Made by a program: the position numbers and the translations under genes
The notes under the pieces: generated by a model
What the model was told of the DNA's origin: nothing
Databases searched by the model: none
What the model saw: only the letters and a program-made list of their open reading frames with translations
Shown: positions 15,599 through 24,030 of the stretch, one piece after another
How the letters are laid out: every line of letters starts with the position of its first letter
Position numbering within the stretch: position 1 is the stretch's first letter
Assembly (NCBI GenBank): GCA_016840125.1
Contig: JAEOSY010000259.1
Coordinates: forward strand, 1 to 32,984
DNA from: Candidatus Helarchaeota archaeon
GTDB taxonomy: Archaea > Asgardarchaeota > Lokiarchaeia > Helarchaeales > HEL-GB-A
Direction: 5' to 3'
DNA: 32,984 nucleotides

Positions 15599-16564
15599 AT
15601 GTTAAAAACCAAAATTACAAAAATGCTAAACATTAAATATCCGATTATAGCAGGCACTATGATGAATATTACAACACCTGAATTCGTGGCTGCCTGTTCA
15701 AATGCAGGAGGGCTTGGCATTCTTGCCTCTGCCATATACCGTAAACCTGAAATACTTCGTGAAGCGCTTCAAGCAACGAAGGCTCTAACAGATAAACCAT
15801 TTGCTGTCAATGTGAACCTCTTTCCCATGCTCATGCCGGTAAAGCAGATTGATCACATCAAAGTAATGATGGAAGAAGGAGTTAAAATTATCGAAACCTC
15901 TGGACACCAAGCGCCTGAGAAGTACGTTCCTATATTTAAAGAGAATAATGTGACTTGGATCCATAAATGTGCTGGTGTCCGCTACGCTAAAAAGGCAGCG
16001 AAGCTTGGAGCGGATGTTGTAACGGTAGTAGGCTGGGAGAATGGAGGTGCGACTGGCATGTATGATATTGGAACCTTGGTCTTAACCCCCGCAACAGTAG
16101 ATGCTTTGGATATACCTGTTATTGCTGGTGGGGGTATAAGTGATGGTCGAGGTGTGGTTGCTGCCCTTTCACTTGGTGCAGAGGCTGCAATTATAGGCAC
16201 GCGGATTTTAATGACTCAGGAATGCCCAATCCACGAAAATCTAAAACAATCTCTACTCAATGCTAGCATCTATGATACGACTATAATCATGAAATCAATC
16301 AGAGCGACTCACAGGGTCTGGAAAAATAAAGCTGCTGAAAACGTTCTTGAATTGGAAGCTTCAAAGAGCAATCAATCTGAAATTTTCAATGCCGCTGCTG
16401 GGTCTAAAGCTAAGCAAATGTATGATGAAGGCGATATTAATGTTGGAATCATCGCCGTTGGCCAGGGAGTGGGGATGGCGCAAGATATTCCAACCGTGAA
16501 AGAACTCTTCGATCGCATAATGAAAGAAGCAGAAGAAATCGTTCAGAACCTCCACAATTCCTAA
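15599..16564 (+). CDS. Nitronate monooxygenase / FabK-like flavoprotein
   Basis: 321 residues, a TIM-barrel FMN enzyme of the 2-nitropropane dioxygenase / enoyl-ACP reductase II superfamily. The signature order is present: YPIIAGTMMNITTPEFVAA near the N-terminus, NAGGLGILAS near 36, FAVNVNL near 69, GADVVTVVGWENGG near 138, PVIAGGGISDGRGV near 171 and GAEAAIIGTR near 190, then LNASIYDTTI. In many relatives a His follows the first GG (GGH.G); here it reads GGATG, so the active-site base may differ. The superfamily detoxifies alkyl nitronates or reduces enoyl thioesters. It starts at ATG 15599 and lies 24 nt upstream of the Rag-like GTPase. Confidence 0.82.
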   Translation: MLKTKITKMLNIKYPIIAGTMMNITTPEFVAACSNAGGLGILASAIYRKPEILREALQATKALTDKPFAVNVNLFPMLMPVKQIDHIKVMMEEGVKIIETSGHQAPEKYVPIFKENNVTWIHKCAGVRYAKKAAKLGADVVTVVGWENGGATGMYDIGTLVLTPATVDALDIPVIAGGGISDGRGVVAALSLGAEAAIIGTRILMTQECPIHENLKQSLLNASIYDTTIIMKSIRATHRVWKNKAAENVLELEASKSNQSEIFNAAAGSKAKQMYDEGDINVGIIAVGQGVGMAQDIPTVKELFDRIMKEAEEIVQNLHNS

Positions 16565-16588
16565 TTTTTTTTATCGGAATCGGTTAAG

Positions 16589-17482
16589 TTGAACGTCCCA
16601 AAGAAAATACTCCTCATTGGATTGGATTACGCGGGAAAAACCTCAATTCTCAAATTATTAAGCCATAAATACAGTTTAATGGAGGGTACCAAACCGACAG
16701 TAGGGATTGAACGTGAAATAATAAATATATTAGGAGCTGAAATAGTAATTTGGGATCTTGGAGGGCAAGAAAAATATAGAGCCGAGTATATCAACGATTT
16801 AAGAATCTTTGCAGCAACTAGCTCCTTAATTTTTGTACTAGATATACTTACTCCCGAAAGATTTGAATTGGCACTTCAATATTATACAACTATCCTAATT
16901 CTTATTGAAAGTCTTGGATTAACACCTCAAATTATCATTTGTCTTCATAAAGCCGACCCCGATCTCAAAGACGATTCCGTAATTCAAGGGAATATCCAAA
17001 AAGCAAGGGAACTTTTCAAGACAAATTCGAGGCGTTTTGAGGTTAATTTTTTCAATACCTCTATTTATGATATAAAATCCATCATACGAGCCTTCACACC
17101 AACATTTCAACAATTAATCAAAACGTTACAACCGTTCAGGAAGATCCTTCAATCTCTTGTTGAACAGCTCAAATTTGATGGCGCCATGCTTTTTAATGCC
17201 AATCTCATGCTCCTCAGTGAATTCTATAGCACTAAAGCTTGTGAGGAATTATGTTTGAATGTGGTTTATTGCAGTCTGCGTGAGATGAAGACAACCCAGT
17301 TGCCACTTAGTGAGAAAAAATTCACAGAAAATTTTGAATCGCATATAAATCTGAAGAGCAAGGAGCAAAACTTTAAAGTTTTAGAAATAAGAGTCAAAGA
17401 TTGGGATTTATATTTATTACTCGTTGGCAGAGAGGACGTTGATATAAATCAAATCAACCCCTTTTTTAGTTCCATGGATTGA
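16589..17482 (+). CDS. Rag/Gtr-like small GTPase with a C-terminal roadblock-like domain
   Basis: 297 residues from a TTG start at 16589 (no ATG precedes the P-loop). All G motifs are visible: G1 GLDYAGKT (11-18), G2 Thr37 in KPTVGIE, G3 WDLGGQ (55-60), G4 HKAD (120-123) and G5 TSI (157-159). HKxD in place of NKxD, the TSIYD segment, FQQLIKTLQPF and then LFNANLMLLSEFYS match the Rag/Gtr layout, in which the G domain is followed by a roadblock-fold domain (about 183-285 here). Eukaryotic Rags use that domain to dimerise and bind Ragulator in amino-acid sensing. No lipidation site is evident. The neighbourhood (a roadblock protein ~6 kb away, an asparagine synthetase downstream) is suggestive only. 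Confidence 0.85.
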   Translation: MNVPKKILLIGLDYAGKTSILKLLSHKYSLMEGTKPTVGIEREIINILGAEIVIWDLGGQEKYRAEYINDLRIFAATSSLIFVLDILTPERFELALQYYTTILILIESLGLTPQIIICLHKADPDLKDDSVIQGNIQKARELFKTNSRRFEVNFFNTSIYDIKSIIRAFTPTFQQLIKTLQPFRKILQSLVEQLKFDGAMLFNANLMLLSEFYSTKACEELCLNVVYCSLREMKTTQLPLSEKKFTENFESHINLKSKEQNFKVLEIRVKDWDLYLLLVGREDVDINQINPFFSSMD

Positions 17483-17553
17483 ACCCTCGGAAAGGGCACT
17501 TAAATCAAAAGTTATTTAATTTGGAAAGCTCAATTATTTTTTTATATCTGAAA

Positions 17554-17563
17554 CTTTTTATAC
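17554..17563 (+). promoter_or_regulatory. Possible TATA box
   Basis: CTTTTTATAC lies ~45 nt before the TTG at 17608, a suitable distance for an archaeal promoter. It supports the shorter start for the next gene. Confidence 0.35.
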
Positions 17564-17607
17564 AAATCAATCTAAAACTAAATTTATTTCAGATAGAGTT
17601 GATTATT

Positions 17608-17955
17608 TTGGTTTCAAAAAGATTTGAAATAGACGAATATAAGATAAGATTAAGCCATTCGCTAAAAGCAAACATCAAAGGCGTCCAAATTATCGCACGT
17701 GGAATCGTATCCTGCTACGGCGAGGGTCTAAGACTAATTGTCTATTTTCTAGACGATTATAGCAAAGTTCCTGAACCATACTTCGATGTCGAAAAAGACG
17801 ATGGGACGCTTTTCCTTCCTTTTGAGCAGATTAGCGCCTATGTGGATCTGTTAAGGAATGAAAAACCCGTCTATGGCTATCTCAATAGCGAGGTTCCTCA
17901 CTATAATAGCATCACCACATCAAAGGAACCCGTGGGCGAAGAAGAAGAAGACTAA
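17608..17955 (+). CDS. Unknown protein with an acidic tail (115 aa)
   Basis: The frame is open from 17479, overlapping the GTPase end by 4 nt, but the first ~43 codons are AT-rich and look non-coding. I favour TTG 17608 behind a TATA-like box. The product begins VSKRFEIDEYKIRLSHS and has alternating beta-like segments (NIKGVQIIARGIVSCYGEG, LRLIVYFLDDY, then GYLNSEVPHYNS), ending in EEEED. No family recognised. It sits directly after the Rag-like GTPase; a functional link is possible but unproven. If the upstream start were used, a hydrophobic stretch (IIFLYLKLFIQI) would be added. Confidence 0.55.
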   Translation: MVSKRFEIDEYKIRLSHSLKANIKGVQIIARGIVSCYGEGLRLIVYFLDDYSKVPEPYFDVEKDDGTLFLPFEQISAYVDLLRNEKPVYGYLNSEVPHYNSITTSKEPVGEEEED

Positions 17956-18082
17956 AAGTACCCCCGCACTCTACCCTTTTTTTTTCTGATCAATTGTTTG
18001 AGCATAACAATTCTTTTAATTCAAATTTCAAAATGTAATAAAGAACTTTTCAAATAAAAAGATGTTAAAGAGCGTGAAATAA

Positions 18083-19213
18083 TTGTCAGATAAGGAAGCA
18101 GACCTAGCTGGACCCGGTATCGGTGATTATGCTGAGTTGGAGAAGATTTTACCTAATGATTATAGCTCATTACTCACTCCAAAGGAGACCCAGATCGCTA
18201 TCACTGCGGTAAAAAACCATATTGAAGAAGGGCTCTGTAAGGAGCTAAATATGATACGAGTGGAATGTCCACTGATCGTAGATGCTGAAAGCGGAATAAA
18301 TGACTTCTTGGACCGCGATGGCTCCCGAACCCCTGTTCAATTTCACATTTCAAATGACTATGATAAAAATCCCATCGATGCCCAAGTCGTCCAGGCTGCA
18401 ACGAAATGGAAGCGGATGGCCTTAAAACAGTTCGGAATGAAAGTGGCCGAGGGATTGTACACGGACATGCGGGCTGTGCGGAAAGATTACTTTCTGGATC
18501 ATGATCATTCCTGTTATGTATCCCAATGGGACTGGGAGATCCATATCACAGAGGACCAACGTAATATAGCTTATCTAAAAGAAGTGGTTCAGAAACTCTG
18601 GAAGGTTATCAAAGGTGCAGAAACACATGTCCAGAAGATGTTCCCTCAGTTGAAGACCGATAAATACCCTGATTTACCTGATAAGCTGAAATTTATCCAC
18701 GCCGAAGAAATTCTTGAAAAATTTCCAGATCTGCCACGTAAAAAGCGCGAAACCGAAATTTTACAGGAGTATCCTGCATTATTCATTATTGGGATCGGTT
18801 ATCCACTCGATGACGGGTATCCCCATGAAATGAGAGCTGCAGATTACGATTGCTGGATCAACAAAGTTAAGCATAAGGATGGTAGAATAACCCATGGCAT
18901 CAATGGTGATATCCTCGTTTGGAATCCTGTCACAAAGCGTCGACACGAACTCTCTTCCATGGGGATCCGCGTGAATGCCGAAACATTAAAACTACAGTTG
19001 GAAATGGCGGGACAACTTGATTTCCTGAAATATCCCTACCATCAAGGAATTATGAATAATACAATTCCCCTCAGCATCGGTGGGGGCATTGGACAGTCCC
19101 GGACCTTCATGATAATCCTCAAGAAGGCTCACCTCGGCGAAGTCGAAGCCAGTGTCTGGCCGAAAATCCTCAAGGATATGTGTGAAAAGCGGAATATTCA
19201 TGTAATCGATTAG
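18083..19213 (+). CDS. asnA: Aspartate-ammonia ligase (asparagine synthetase A)
   Basis: 376 residues from TTG 18083, somewhat longer than bacterial AsnA (~330). AsnA is a class II aminoacyl-tRNA-synthetase-like enzyme that makes asparagine from aspartate, ammonia and ATP. Recognisable blocks: VECPLIVDAESGINDFLDRDGSRTPV is reached near residue 60 (key part VDAESGINDFLD), then AQVVQAATKWKRMALKQFG, EGLYTDMRAVRKDYFLDHDHS, SQWDWE, PALFIIGIG and, at the C-terminus, LSIGGGIGQSR with the ATP-binding Arg. The gene stands in its own unit downstream of the acidic-tailed protein. It was not compared with the related archaeal asparagine synthetase-like paralogues of AsnRS, which remain an alternative. 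Confidence 0.85.
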   Translation: MSDKEADLAGPGIGDYAELEKILPNDYSSLLTPKETQIAITAVKNHIEEGLCKELNMIRVECPLIVDAESGINDFLDRDGSRTPVQFHISNDYDKNPIDAQVVQAATKWKRMALKQFGMKVAEGLYTDMRAVRKDYFLDHDHSCYVSQWDWEIHITEDQRNIAYLKEVVQKLWKVIKGAETHVQKMFPQLKTDKYPDLPDKLKFIHAEEILEKFPDLPRKKRETEILQEYPALFIIGIGYPLDDGYPHEMRAADYDCWINKVKHKDGRITHGINGDILVWNPVTKRRHELSSMGIRVNAETLKLQLEMAGQLDFLKYPYHQGIMNNTIPLSIGGGIGQSRTFMIILKKAHLGEVEASVWPKILKDMCEKRNIHVID

Positions 19214-19239
19214 AAATAGAACCCCTCTTCACAATTTTT

Positions 19240-20007
19240 TTATGAAAAAACAATTTTTAGAAGCCACATTAACGCAATGCCACTTAGAAAAATCAAGACT
19301 ATCCCAGTAGTTTTTTTAATACTGTATTCTTTGTTTAATTCCGGAATGAGATCCGCGGCAGCAATGTAAAAAAATCCCCCCGCTGCAAAGGCCAGGAGTA
19401 AGGGAGCTAAAGGCCCAATGGTAGAGATTAAGAAATATCCAACCAGTCCCCCAATGACCGCAATTAACGCTGTTAGGAAGTTTAAATAGAGGGCTTTTCT
19501 TTTTGAAAATCCTCCATAGACTAGCACCCCGAAATCGCCCATTTCCTGTGGTATTTCATGAACAATAACTGCAATAGTAGTGGCAATCCCCAATGGTATA
19601 GATGTCAGGAAAGCCACTGCAATGATTAAACCATCGATGAAATTATGAACCCCATCTCCGATAAGGTTTAACCACTTGAAAGCATGAAATTCACACACAT
19701 GCTCTTCTTCAACATTATGACAATGATGAACAACTAATACTTTTTCGAGTATAAAGAACAGAATAAATCCGGCAATAACGGCTAAATACACGTTTAACTC
19801 CCCTAATCCCAACGCCTCCGCTTCTCCAACGCCCTCAGGTAAGAGATGGAGGAATCCACCACCCAATAGCCCCCCTGCCGAGAGCGCAACCAGAAAAATT
19901 ACTATTTCATTTAAAAATTTATCATTTACTCCGATAGTGATTATCCCAATTAATGCGATCGCGCTCACAACTAGGTTCGCTAAGATGATCCATAATAATT
20001 CTTCCAT
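19240..20007 (-). CDS. ZIP-family metal transporter
   Basis: The frame opens at 20085, but I choose ATG 20007 (255 residues, MEELLWIILANLV): the extension would run through promoter-like DNA and an inverted repeat. About eight hydrophobic helices. ZIP hallmarks: the His-rich loop between helices 3 and 4 (HHCHNVEEEHVCEFH), then GDGVHNFIDGLIIA and VHEIPQEMGDFG, whose His and Glu residues form the binuclear metal site. ZIP proteins bring Zn2+, Fe2+ or Mn2+ into the cytoplasm. It is divergent from a DtxR-type metal regulator, with a candidate operator between them. The metal is not determinable. Confidence 0.88.
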   Translation of the reverse strand: MEELLWIILANLVVSAIALIGIITIGVNDKFLNEIVIFLVALSAGGLLGGGFLHLLPEGVGEAEALGLGELNVYLAVIAGFILFFILEKVLVVHHCHNVEEEHVCEFHAFKWLNLIGDGVHNFIDGLIIAVAFLTSIPLGIATTIAVIVHEIPQEMGDFGVLVYGGFSKRKALYLNFLTALIAVIGGLVGYFLISTIGPLAPLLLAFAAGGFFYIAAADLIPELNKEYSIKKTTGIVLIFLSGIALMWLLKIVFS

Positions 20008-20070
20008 CGCTACACTACCACTTAATTTTAAATATACTAAAAACAATTTCAAAGATAGAATATTTAAAAT

Positions 20071-20086
20071 TTTGGGTGACCCCAAA
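20071..20086. promoter_or_regulatory. Inverted repeat in the ZIP/regulator promoter
   Basis: TTTGGG-TGAC-CCCAAA, perfect six-base arms with a 4-nt spacer, lies between the divergent metal transporter and DtxR-type regulator. A second, shorter palindrome, ATTTGAACAAAT, is at 20111-20122. Either could be the regulator's operator. A TATA-like AGTATATTTAAA on the minus strand near 20030-20040 would serve the transporter. Confidence 0.5.
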
Positions 20087-20152
20087 CTTTCATCCTTCGT
20101 TAAAAGTTAAATTTGAACAAATCAAAGCAGATATCCACGGAATGAATAAGAA

Positions 20153-20587
20153 ATGGAAACAATTGAAACAACTCTTAAATACATGGAAAGGACTTCGCGA
20201 TATCTCAAAGAATTAATTCGTCTTCAAAAATCAAATCCAAACAAAGTCTTTTCAACGAAGTTTTTCAGTAAAAAGTTCAAAGTTCATCCAAGCACCGTTA
20301 CTGAGCACTTCCAGAAAATGCAACAACTCGAATTAGTCCAATATACGAAATATAAAGGCATTAAATTAACTGAATATGGCAAACAAGTAGGATTACTCTT
20401 GATGAGAAATCATCGGGTGCTTGAATTCTTTTTGAATTCCATTTTGGGACTCACTCAAGATGAAGCGTGTGAGGAAGCGGACCGCATCGATCTGTTTATT
20501 TCAAAGAAAGTTATTGACAAATTATGCACGATGTGCGAACATCCTGACATGTGCCCTTGCGGAAATGAGATTTATCATCAAGATTAA
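20153..20587 (+). CDS. DtxR/MntR-family metal-dependent regulator
   Basis: 144 residues from ATG 20153. An N-terminal winged helix (YLKELIRLQKSNPNKVFSTK, then FKVHPSTVTEHFQKMQQLELVQY and KGIKLTEYGK) is followed by the dimerisation helix with DtxR-type metal-site residues (LLMRNHRVLEFFLNSILGL, then DEACEEADRIDLFIS). The C-terminus has a Cys-rich CTMCEHPDMCPCGNEI stretch; His and Cys near there commonly complete the primary metal site. Such proteins repress uptake transporters when their metal is bound. The divergent ZIP transporter is the obvious target. There is no SH3-like C-terminal domain, so it resembles the short MntR/SirR type. Confidence 0.85.
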   Translation: METIETTLKYMERTSRYLKELIRLQKSNPNKVFSTKFFSKKFKVHPSTVTEHFQKMQQLELVQYTKYKGIKLTEYGKQVGLLLMRNHRVLEFFLNSILGLTQDEACEEADRIDLFISKKVIDKLCTMCEHPDMCPCGNEIYHQD

Positions 20588-20818
20588 AATATCAGTAATT
20601 GTCATATATCGATATAATATGCTATGGAACTAATTCTAGTCCGTTAATACATTTAACAAGGTTGGGAAAAATAGAATATTTTTTTAATTTGGTTGGAAAA
20701 ATTAACATACCTAAAGCTGTGTTTGAGGCTTAAACTATAAAATATCCGAAGCAGAGCTAGAAATTGAAAGAATTTTGCAGAAGTATAATAAGAAGTAAAT
20801 ATGCAAAAAAAGGAGAAA

Positions 20819-21982
20819 TTAGGTTTTTAGTCGGGGCGGTGGGACAAAGACACGGCGATGACCGCCTTTCAAAGAGATCGCAGCTTCTGGACAGATATAA
20901 GCGCAAACGCCACAGCCTATACATTGTTCTTCCTTTACTTCAGCTTTATCATCATCATTCAGTGAAATTGCTTCTACTGGACACCTCTCCACACAAGTAC
21001 CACAACCAATACATTTATCCGTATCAACTTGTGACAGATAAAATGCGGTACTGAGAAGTGGAAATGCGCCTTCCCGCCATAGCCTGAATGCATCACAGTA
21101 TGCTGGATGACAGTTGCATATTGAGTTCTCCTCTTTCGTGATATCTGATTTATTATGGTACGCTTTATGAACCAATCCTGCCCGTTCGACTCGCTTCATA
21201 ATTTCCATTGCGTCCTCTTTTGTCACTCGTCTTCCAAACCCTTGTTGAATAACATGCCTCGCCGACTTCCCAAAGGTGAAACACACTTCGGCATCTATAC
21301 CGATATCAAACTTTTCTCCTAAAGTCTCCCGGTACTGTCTGCAGAAACAATTTCCAACTGCGATATCATCATATTTATTGATAATCTTCTCAACCGTCTG
21401 AGCTGGCAGCACCTGCTCCTCTGCACCGATCGTCTCATCTATTTGGATAGTCTTCCCTTCCTGATCCGTCCGCAGGGGAACCGTTCGGTCAAAAGTTCTT
21501 TGGTTTTCAAACGCTGGTATAATACTATCATAATTTTTCTGGACTGCTTCGCCGAGTTCAATCATTAATTTATCATATAGATCGGCGACCTTCTTAATAC
21601 GGTCAAGTTCCGCACCACCTTTAGGTAACTCCTTCATAAATTCATATTCAAACGCGCCAATCATCACAATAGGCATCAAACGATATATCATAAGCCCTTT
21701 TGAGCTCGGTTGATTGAAAATAAACCCTTTCTGTGCAACATTCTTTGCCATTGCATCTATTTCTTCTTCCGTCCAGCCCTTCAATTTCTTCGATAATTGT
21801 TCCATTGTCATTGATTTTTTGATTTTAAATGCCTTGATGAATTCTATTTCCTTGTCATCATCAAAATAATACGTTAGAATCTCCATGAACGTATTCGTTA
21901 AAGGAAACGGCATCGGACCCGCTGCGATAATGGTTTGTGCTGCCTTTTTAAATTTCTTCACTAATTCCTCTTGCTCTGACAT
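20819..21982 (-). CDS. Winged-helix / 4Fe-4S ferredoxin fusion protein
   Basis: 387 residues from ATG 21982. The first ~100 residues include a likely winged helix (MTMEQLSKKLKGWTEEEIDA, then KNVAQKGFIF). Next comes a helical region, then a Cys-containing core (NCFCRQYRETLG at 211, CFTFGK at 234, VTKEDAMEIMKRVERAGLVH near 253, CNCHPAYC at 289-296), then two 4Fe-4S motifs, CIGCGTCVERCP (324-334) and CIGCGVCAYICP (354-364). The core matches the 272-residue protein at 6636-7454. DNA-binding-like domain plus Fe-S clusters would fit a redox-responsive regulator or a ferredoxin-dependent enzyme subunit; neither is proven. It diverges from the radical SAM gene. Confidence 0.8.
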   Translation of the reverse strand: MSEQEELVKKFKKAAQTIIAAGPMPFPLTNTFMEILTYYFDDDKEIEFIKAFKIKKSMTMEQLSKKLKGWTEEEIDAMAKNVAQKGFIFNQPSSKGLMIYRLMPIVMIGAFEYEFMKELPKGGAELDRIKKVADLYDKLMIELGEAVQKNYDSIIPAFENQRTFDRTVPLRTDQEGKTIQIDETIGAEEQVLPAQTVEKIINKYDDIAVGNCFCRQYRETLGEKFDIGIDAEVCFTFGKSARHVIQQGFGRRVTKEDAMEIMKRVERAGLVHKAYHNKSDITKEENSICNCHPAYCDAFRLWREGAFPLLSTAFYLSQVDTDKCIGCGTCVERCPVEAISLNDDDKAEVKEEQCIGCGVCAYICPEAAISLKGGHRRVFVPPPRLKT

Positions 21983-22214
21983 TCTCTTACATCCTAATAT
22001 TTGATAGTATATGTAGATTCACTTTTGTATTTACAAATTTTTTGTCACAATCAAAACCAAAAATCATTTCCATACAGAAAGACTTTGATTAGTGATGAAA
22101 TATAATGACCACAAAAAAAACAGGATAAGAATTTTAAAGCAATAAGAGCATAAACATCTGAGATATTCTTATAATTATGATTTTAATATTAATCTGTGCA
22201 TCGGTGCAGTCTCT

Positions 22215-23630
22215 ATGGCTGATCTGAAAATTTTACTCATTAATGCCCCTTTTAATTACAATAAAACCCCTGCAATCATGCCTTCAGCTTTACTCAACTT
22301 AGGAACAATTTTGAAAATATCTGGATACTCTGTCAAAATAATTGATTTTAATGCAGAGAAACAATACGGAGCTGATTTCATCCCAAATCCATTAAACGCA
22401 CAGGAATTCATCCAAAAATTAAAAAGATTCGATCCCGAAATCGTAGGAATCAGTTCGTTCACTGAAAATTATAAAATAGCTATGACTATTGCTCAAATGG
22501 TTAAGACTGAGAATGAGAACATAAAAATTATGTATGGGGGATTTCATGCAACATTTCAAGCAAATGAATGTTTAAAGAATAATCCTTACATTGATCTGGT
22601 TGTATTAGGTGAAAGTGAACACCTTATTATAGAAATTATTGAAGGATTAGCCGGTAAAAAGGATCTAGATAGCATAAACAACATTGCCTTTAGAAAGAAT
22701 CAGATTATAAAAGCTAAGAGCGAATTATCCATACCAAAGTTAAATGAAATCCCCCTCCCTGATCTTAGCCTGGTCAAAGATAAATTCTATCCTTCTTTTC
22801 TACTTCACCTTGAATATAGTAGAGGCTGTCCATTCCAATGCGCTTTTTGTGCCATCTCTCCCTTTTCGAAAAGAAAAGTCAGATACTATCCTATTAAAAG
22901 AGTGCTTGACCAATTGGAGTCGTATAGTGAATATTTTGATAATTTTTCCTGTACCGTCAGTGATGCAACTTTCCTCCTGCACCATAAAAAAGTAAAAATG
23001 ATTTTAGATGAGGTCCGCAACAGAAAAATCGAGTTGAATGAATGGACTTTTCAAACCCGCGCGGATACAGTAAATAGAGCCATTTTAAAAGAGATAAAGA
23101 AACATCATGTGAGTTCCTTTTCACTTGGAATCGAAGATATCCATGATTCTGTATTACAAACCGTTGGAAAGGCTCAAAAATTTAGTCAAACTCAAAGGGC
23201 AATTAAAATAATGAAAGAGTTAGATTTTCGGATTATTGGGACTTTTGTTATTGGATTGCCCTCACAAACAAAACAACATATGCTAGAAAATATTGAATTT
23301 TCCAATAAATTAGATTTCGTTACATTCGCCTGTATTGTCCCTTTTCCTGGTTCTCTGATCTTCAATTCACCCGAAGCGTTCGGCTTATCTATAATCTCAA
23401 CAGATTGGGAACAATACGATTTAAGGGAGTTGGTTATGGATTCGATCACATTCCCTATTGAGGAACAAAGAAAAGTTCGGGATTTAGCCTGGAAACAACG
23501 GGCAAAAATTCATCTTGAAAAAGGATTAATTAGCTATTTCGAAATATCTGAATTTAACCGCCTTCTCGAAATTGGATATGAACAATGGAATAGGGAATGG
23601 AAAACTAAGTACGCATCTGGTTGGCACTAA
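22215..23630 (+). CDS. B12-binding radical SAM protein
   Basis: 471 residues from ATG 22215. The N-terminal ~140 residues form a cobalamin-binding-like Rossmann domain (KILLINAPFNYN, LNLGTILKISGYSVKIIDFN, EIVGISSFTENY, IMYGGFHATF, DLVVLGESE), though the DxHxxG base-off motif is absent. The radical SAM domain follows, with the cluster motif GCPFQCAFC (Cys205, Cys209, Cys212) and the SFSLGIEDIHDSVL and IGTFVIGLPSQT segments. Such enzymes do methylations, ring contractions and peptide or lipid modifications. A small protein gene lies 35 nt downstream on the same strand, which suggests substrate or partner. There is no RiPP-recognition element or SPASM domain visible. The C-terminal ~100 residues are typical of the family. 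Confidence 0.88.
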   Translation: MADLKILLINAPFNYNKTPAIMPSALLNLGTILKISGYSVKIIDFNAEKQYGADFIPNPLNAQEFIQKLKRFDPEIVGISSFTENYKIAMTIAQMVKTENENIKIMYGGFHATFQANECLKNNPYIDLVVLGESEHLIIEIIEGLAGKKDLDSINNIAFRKNQIIKAKSELSIPKLNEIPLPDLSLVKDKFYPSFLLHLEYSRGCPFQCAFCAISPFSKRKVRYYPIKRVLDQLESYSEYFDNFSCTVSDATFLLHHKKVKMILDEVRNRKIELNEWTFQTRADTVNRAILKEIKKHHVSSFSLGIEDIHDSVLQTVGKAQKFSQTQRAIKIMKELDFRIIGTFVIGLPSQTKQHMLENIEFSNKLDFVTFACIVPFPGSLIFNSPEAFGLSIISTDWEQYDLRELVMDSITFPIEEQRKVRDLAWKQRAKIHLEKGLISYFEISEFNRLLEIGYEQWNREWKTKYASGWH

Positions 23631-23665
23631 TCTTGCGAAACACATTTAATTCAAAAAATTAAAAG

Positions 23666-23932
23666 ATGTCTCAACAATCCAAAAAAAAGGAGACGATCAA
23701 AATTAGCTTGAGGGATATTGAGAAGAATTTGAGAGATTCTAGAGTACCTGAAAACGAAATACCCACAATTCTCAAGAATGTAGAGTTATTACAGAAAGTA
23801 GGGATCTCTTCAAAGGATTTAGATCTGGTTCTCAACAGTATAATCAAGGACAGTAATTTAAGAGGCGTTTTTTTAAAAGACTACCGCGCGGTTCTTAAGA
23901 AAGTCGGCATAGATCCCCAACCTTCCCCATAA
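23666..23932 (+). CDS. Small protein after the radical SAM gene (possible RiPP-leader-like)
   Basis: 88 residues from ATG 23666, in the same orientation and 35 nt after the radical SAM stop. Helical and charged; the last ~22 residues (LRGVFLKDYRAVLKKVGID plus PQPSP) resemble the C-terminal helix of NHLP-type RiPP leaders, whose pattern is roughly FR..LL.DP...L...GI. The usual Pro after the Asp is Tyr here, and no obvious core peptide follows. It may be a substrate, a chaperone-like partner of the radical SAM enzyme, or unrelated. No signal peptide, membrane segment or Cys is present. Confidence 0.65.
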   Translation: MSQQSKKKETIKISLRDIEKNLRDSRVPENEIPTILKNVELLQKVGISSKDLDLVLNSIIKDSNLRGVFLKDYRAVLKKVGIDPQPSP

Positions 23933-23938
23933 GAATCC

Positions 23939-23975
23939 ATTAATATACATTTTTTCCCTTTTTTTTCATTTTTAT
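23939..23975. terminator. T-rich region between convergent genes
   Basis: TTTTTTCCCTTTTTTTTCATTTTTAT follows the 88-aa gene on the plus strand and separates it from the convergent LRR-TIR gene. It is a likely termination zone. Confidence 0.45.
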
Positions 23976-24030
23976 ACTCACAGGTCTGTTATCACAATAA
24001 TTACCAAAAACCTGTCGAAGCGTGAATTTC

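Noticed and set aside
20008..20085. Extended N-terminus of the ZIP transporter
   Set aside because: It would start within the inverted repeat and run through TATA-like DNA; the ATG at 20007 begins exactly at the first membrane helix.
20764..21054. 96-codon plus-strand ORF
   Set aside because: Antisense to the ferredoxin motifs of the minus-strand Fe-S protein; its His/Tyr-rich sequence is a shadow.
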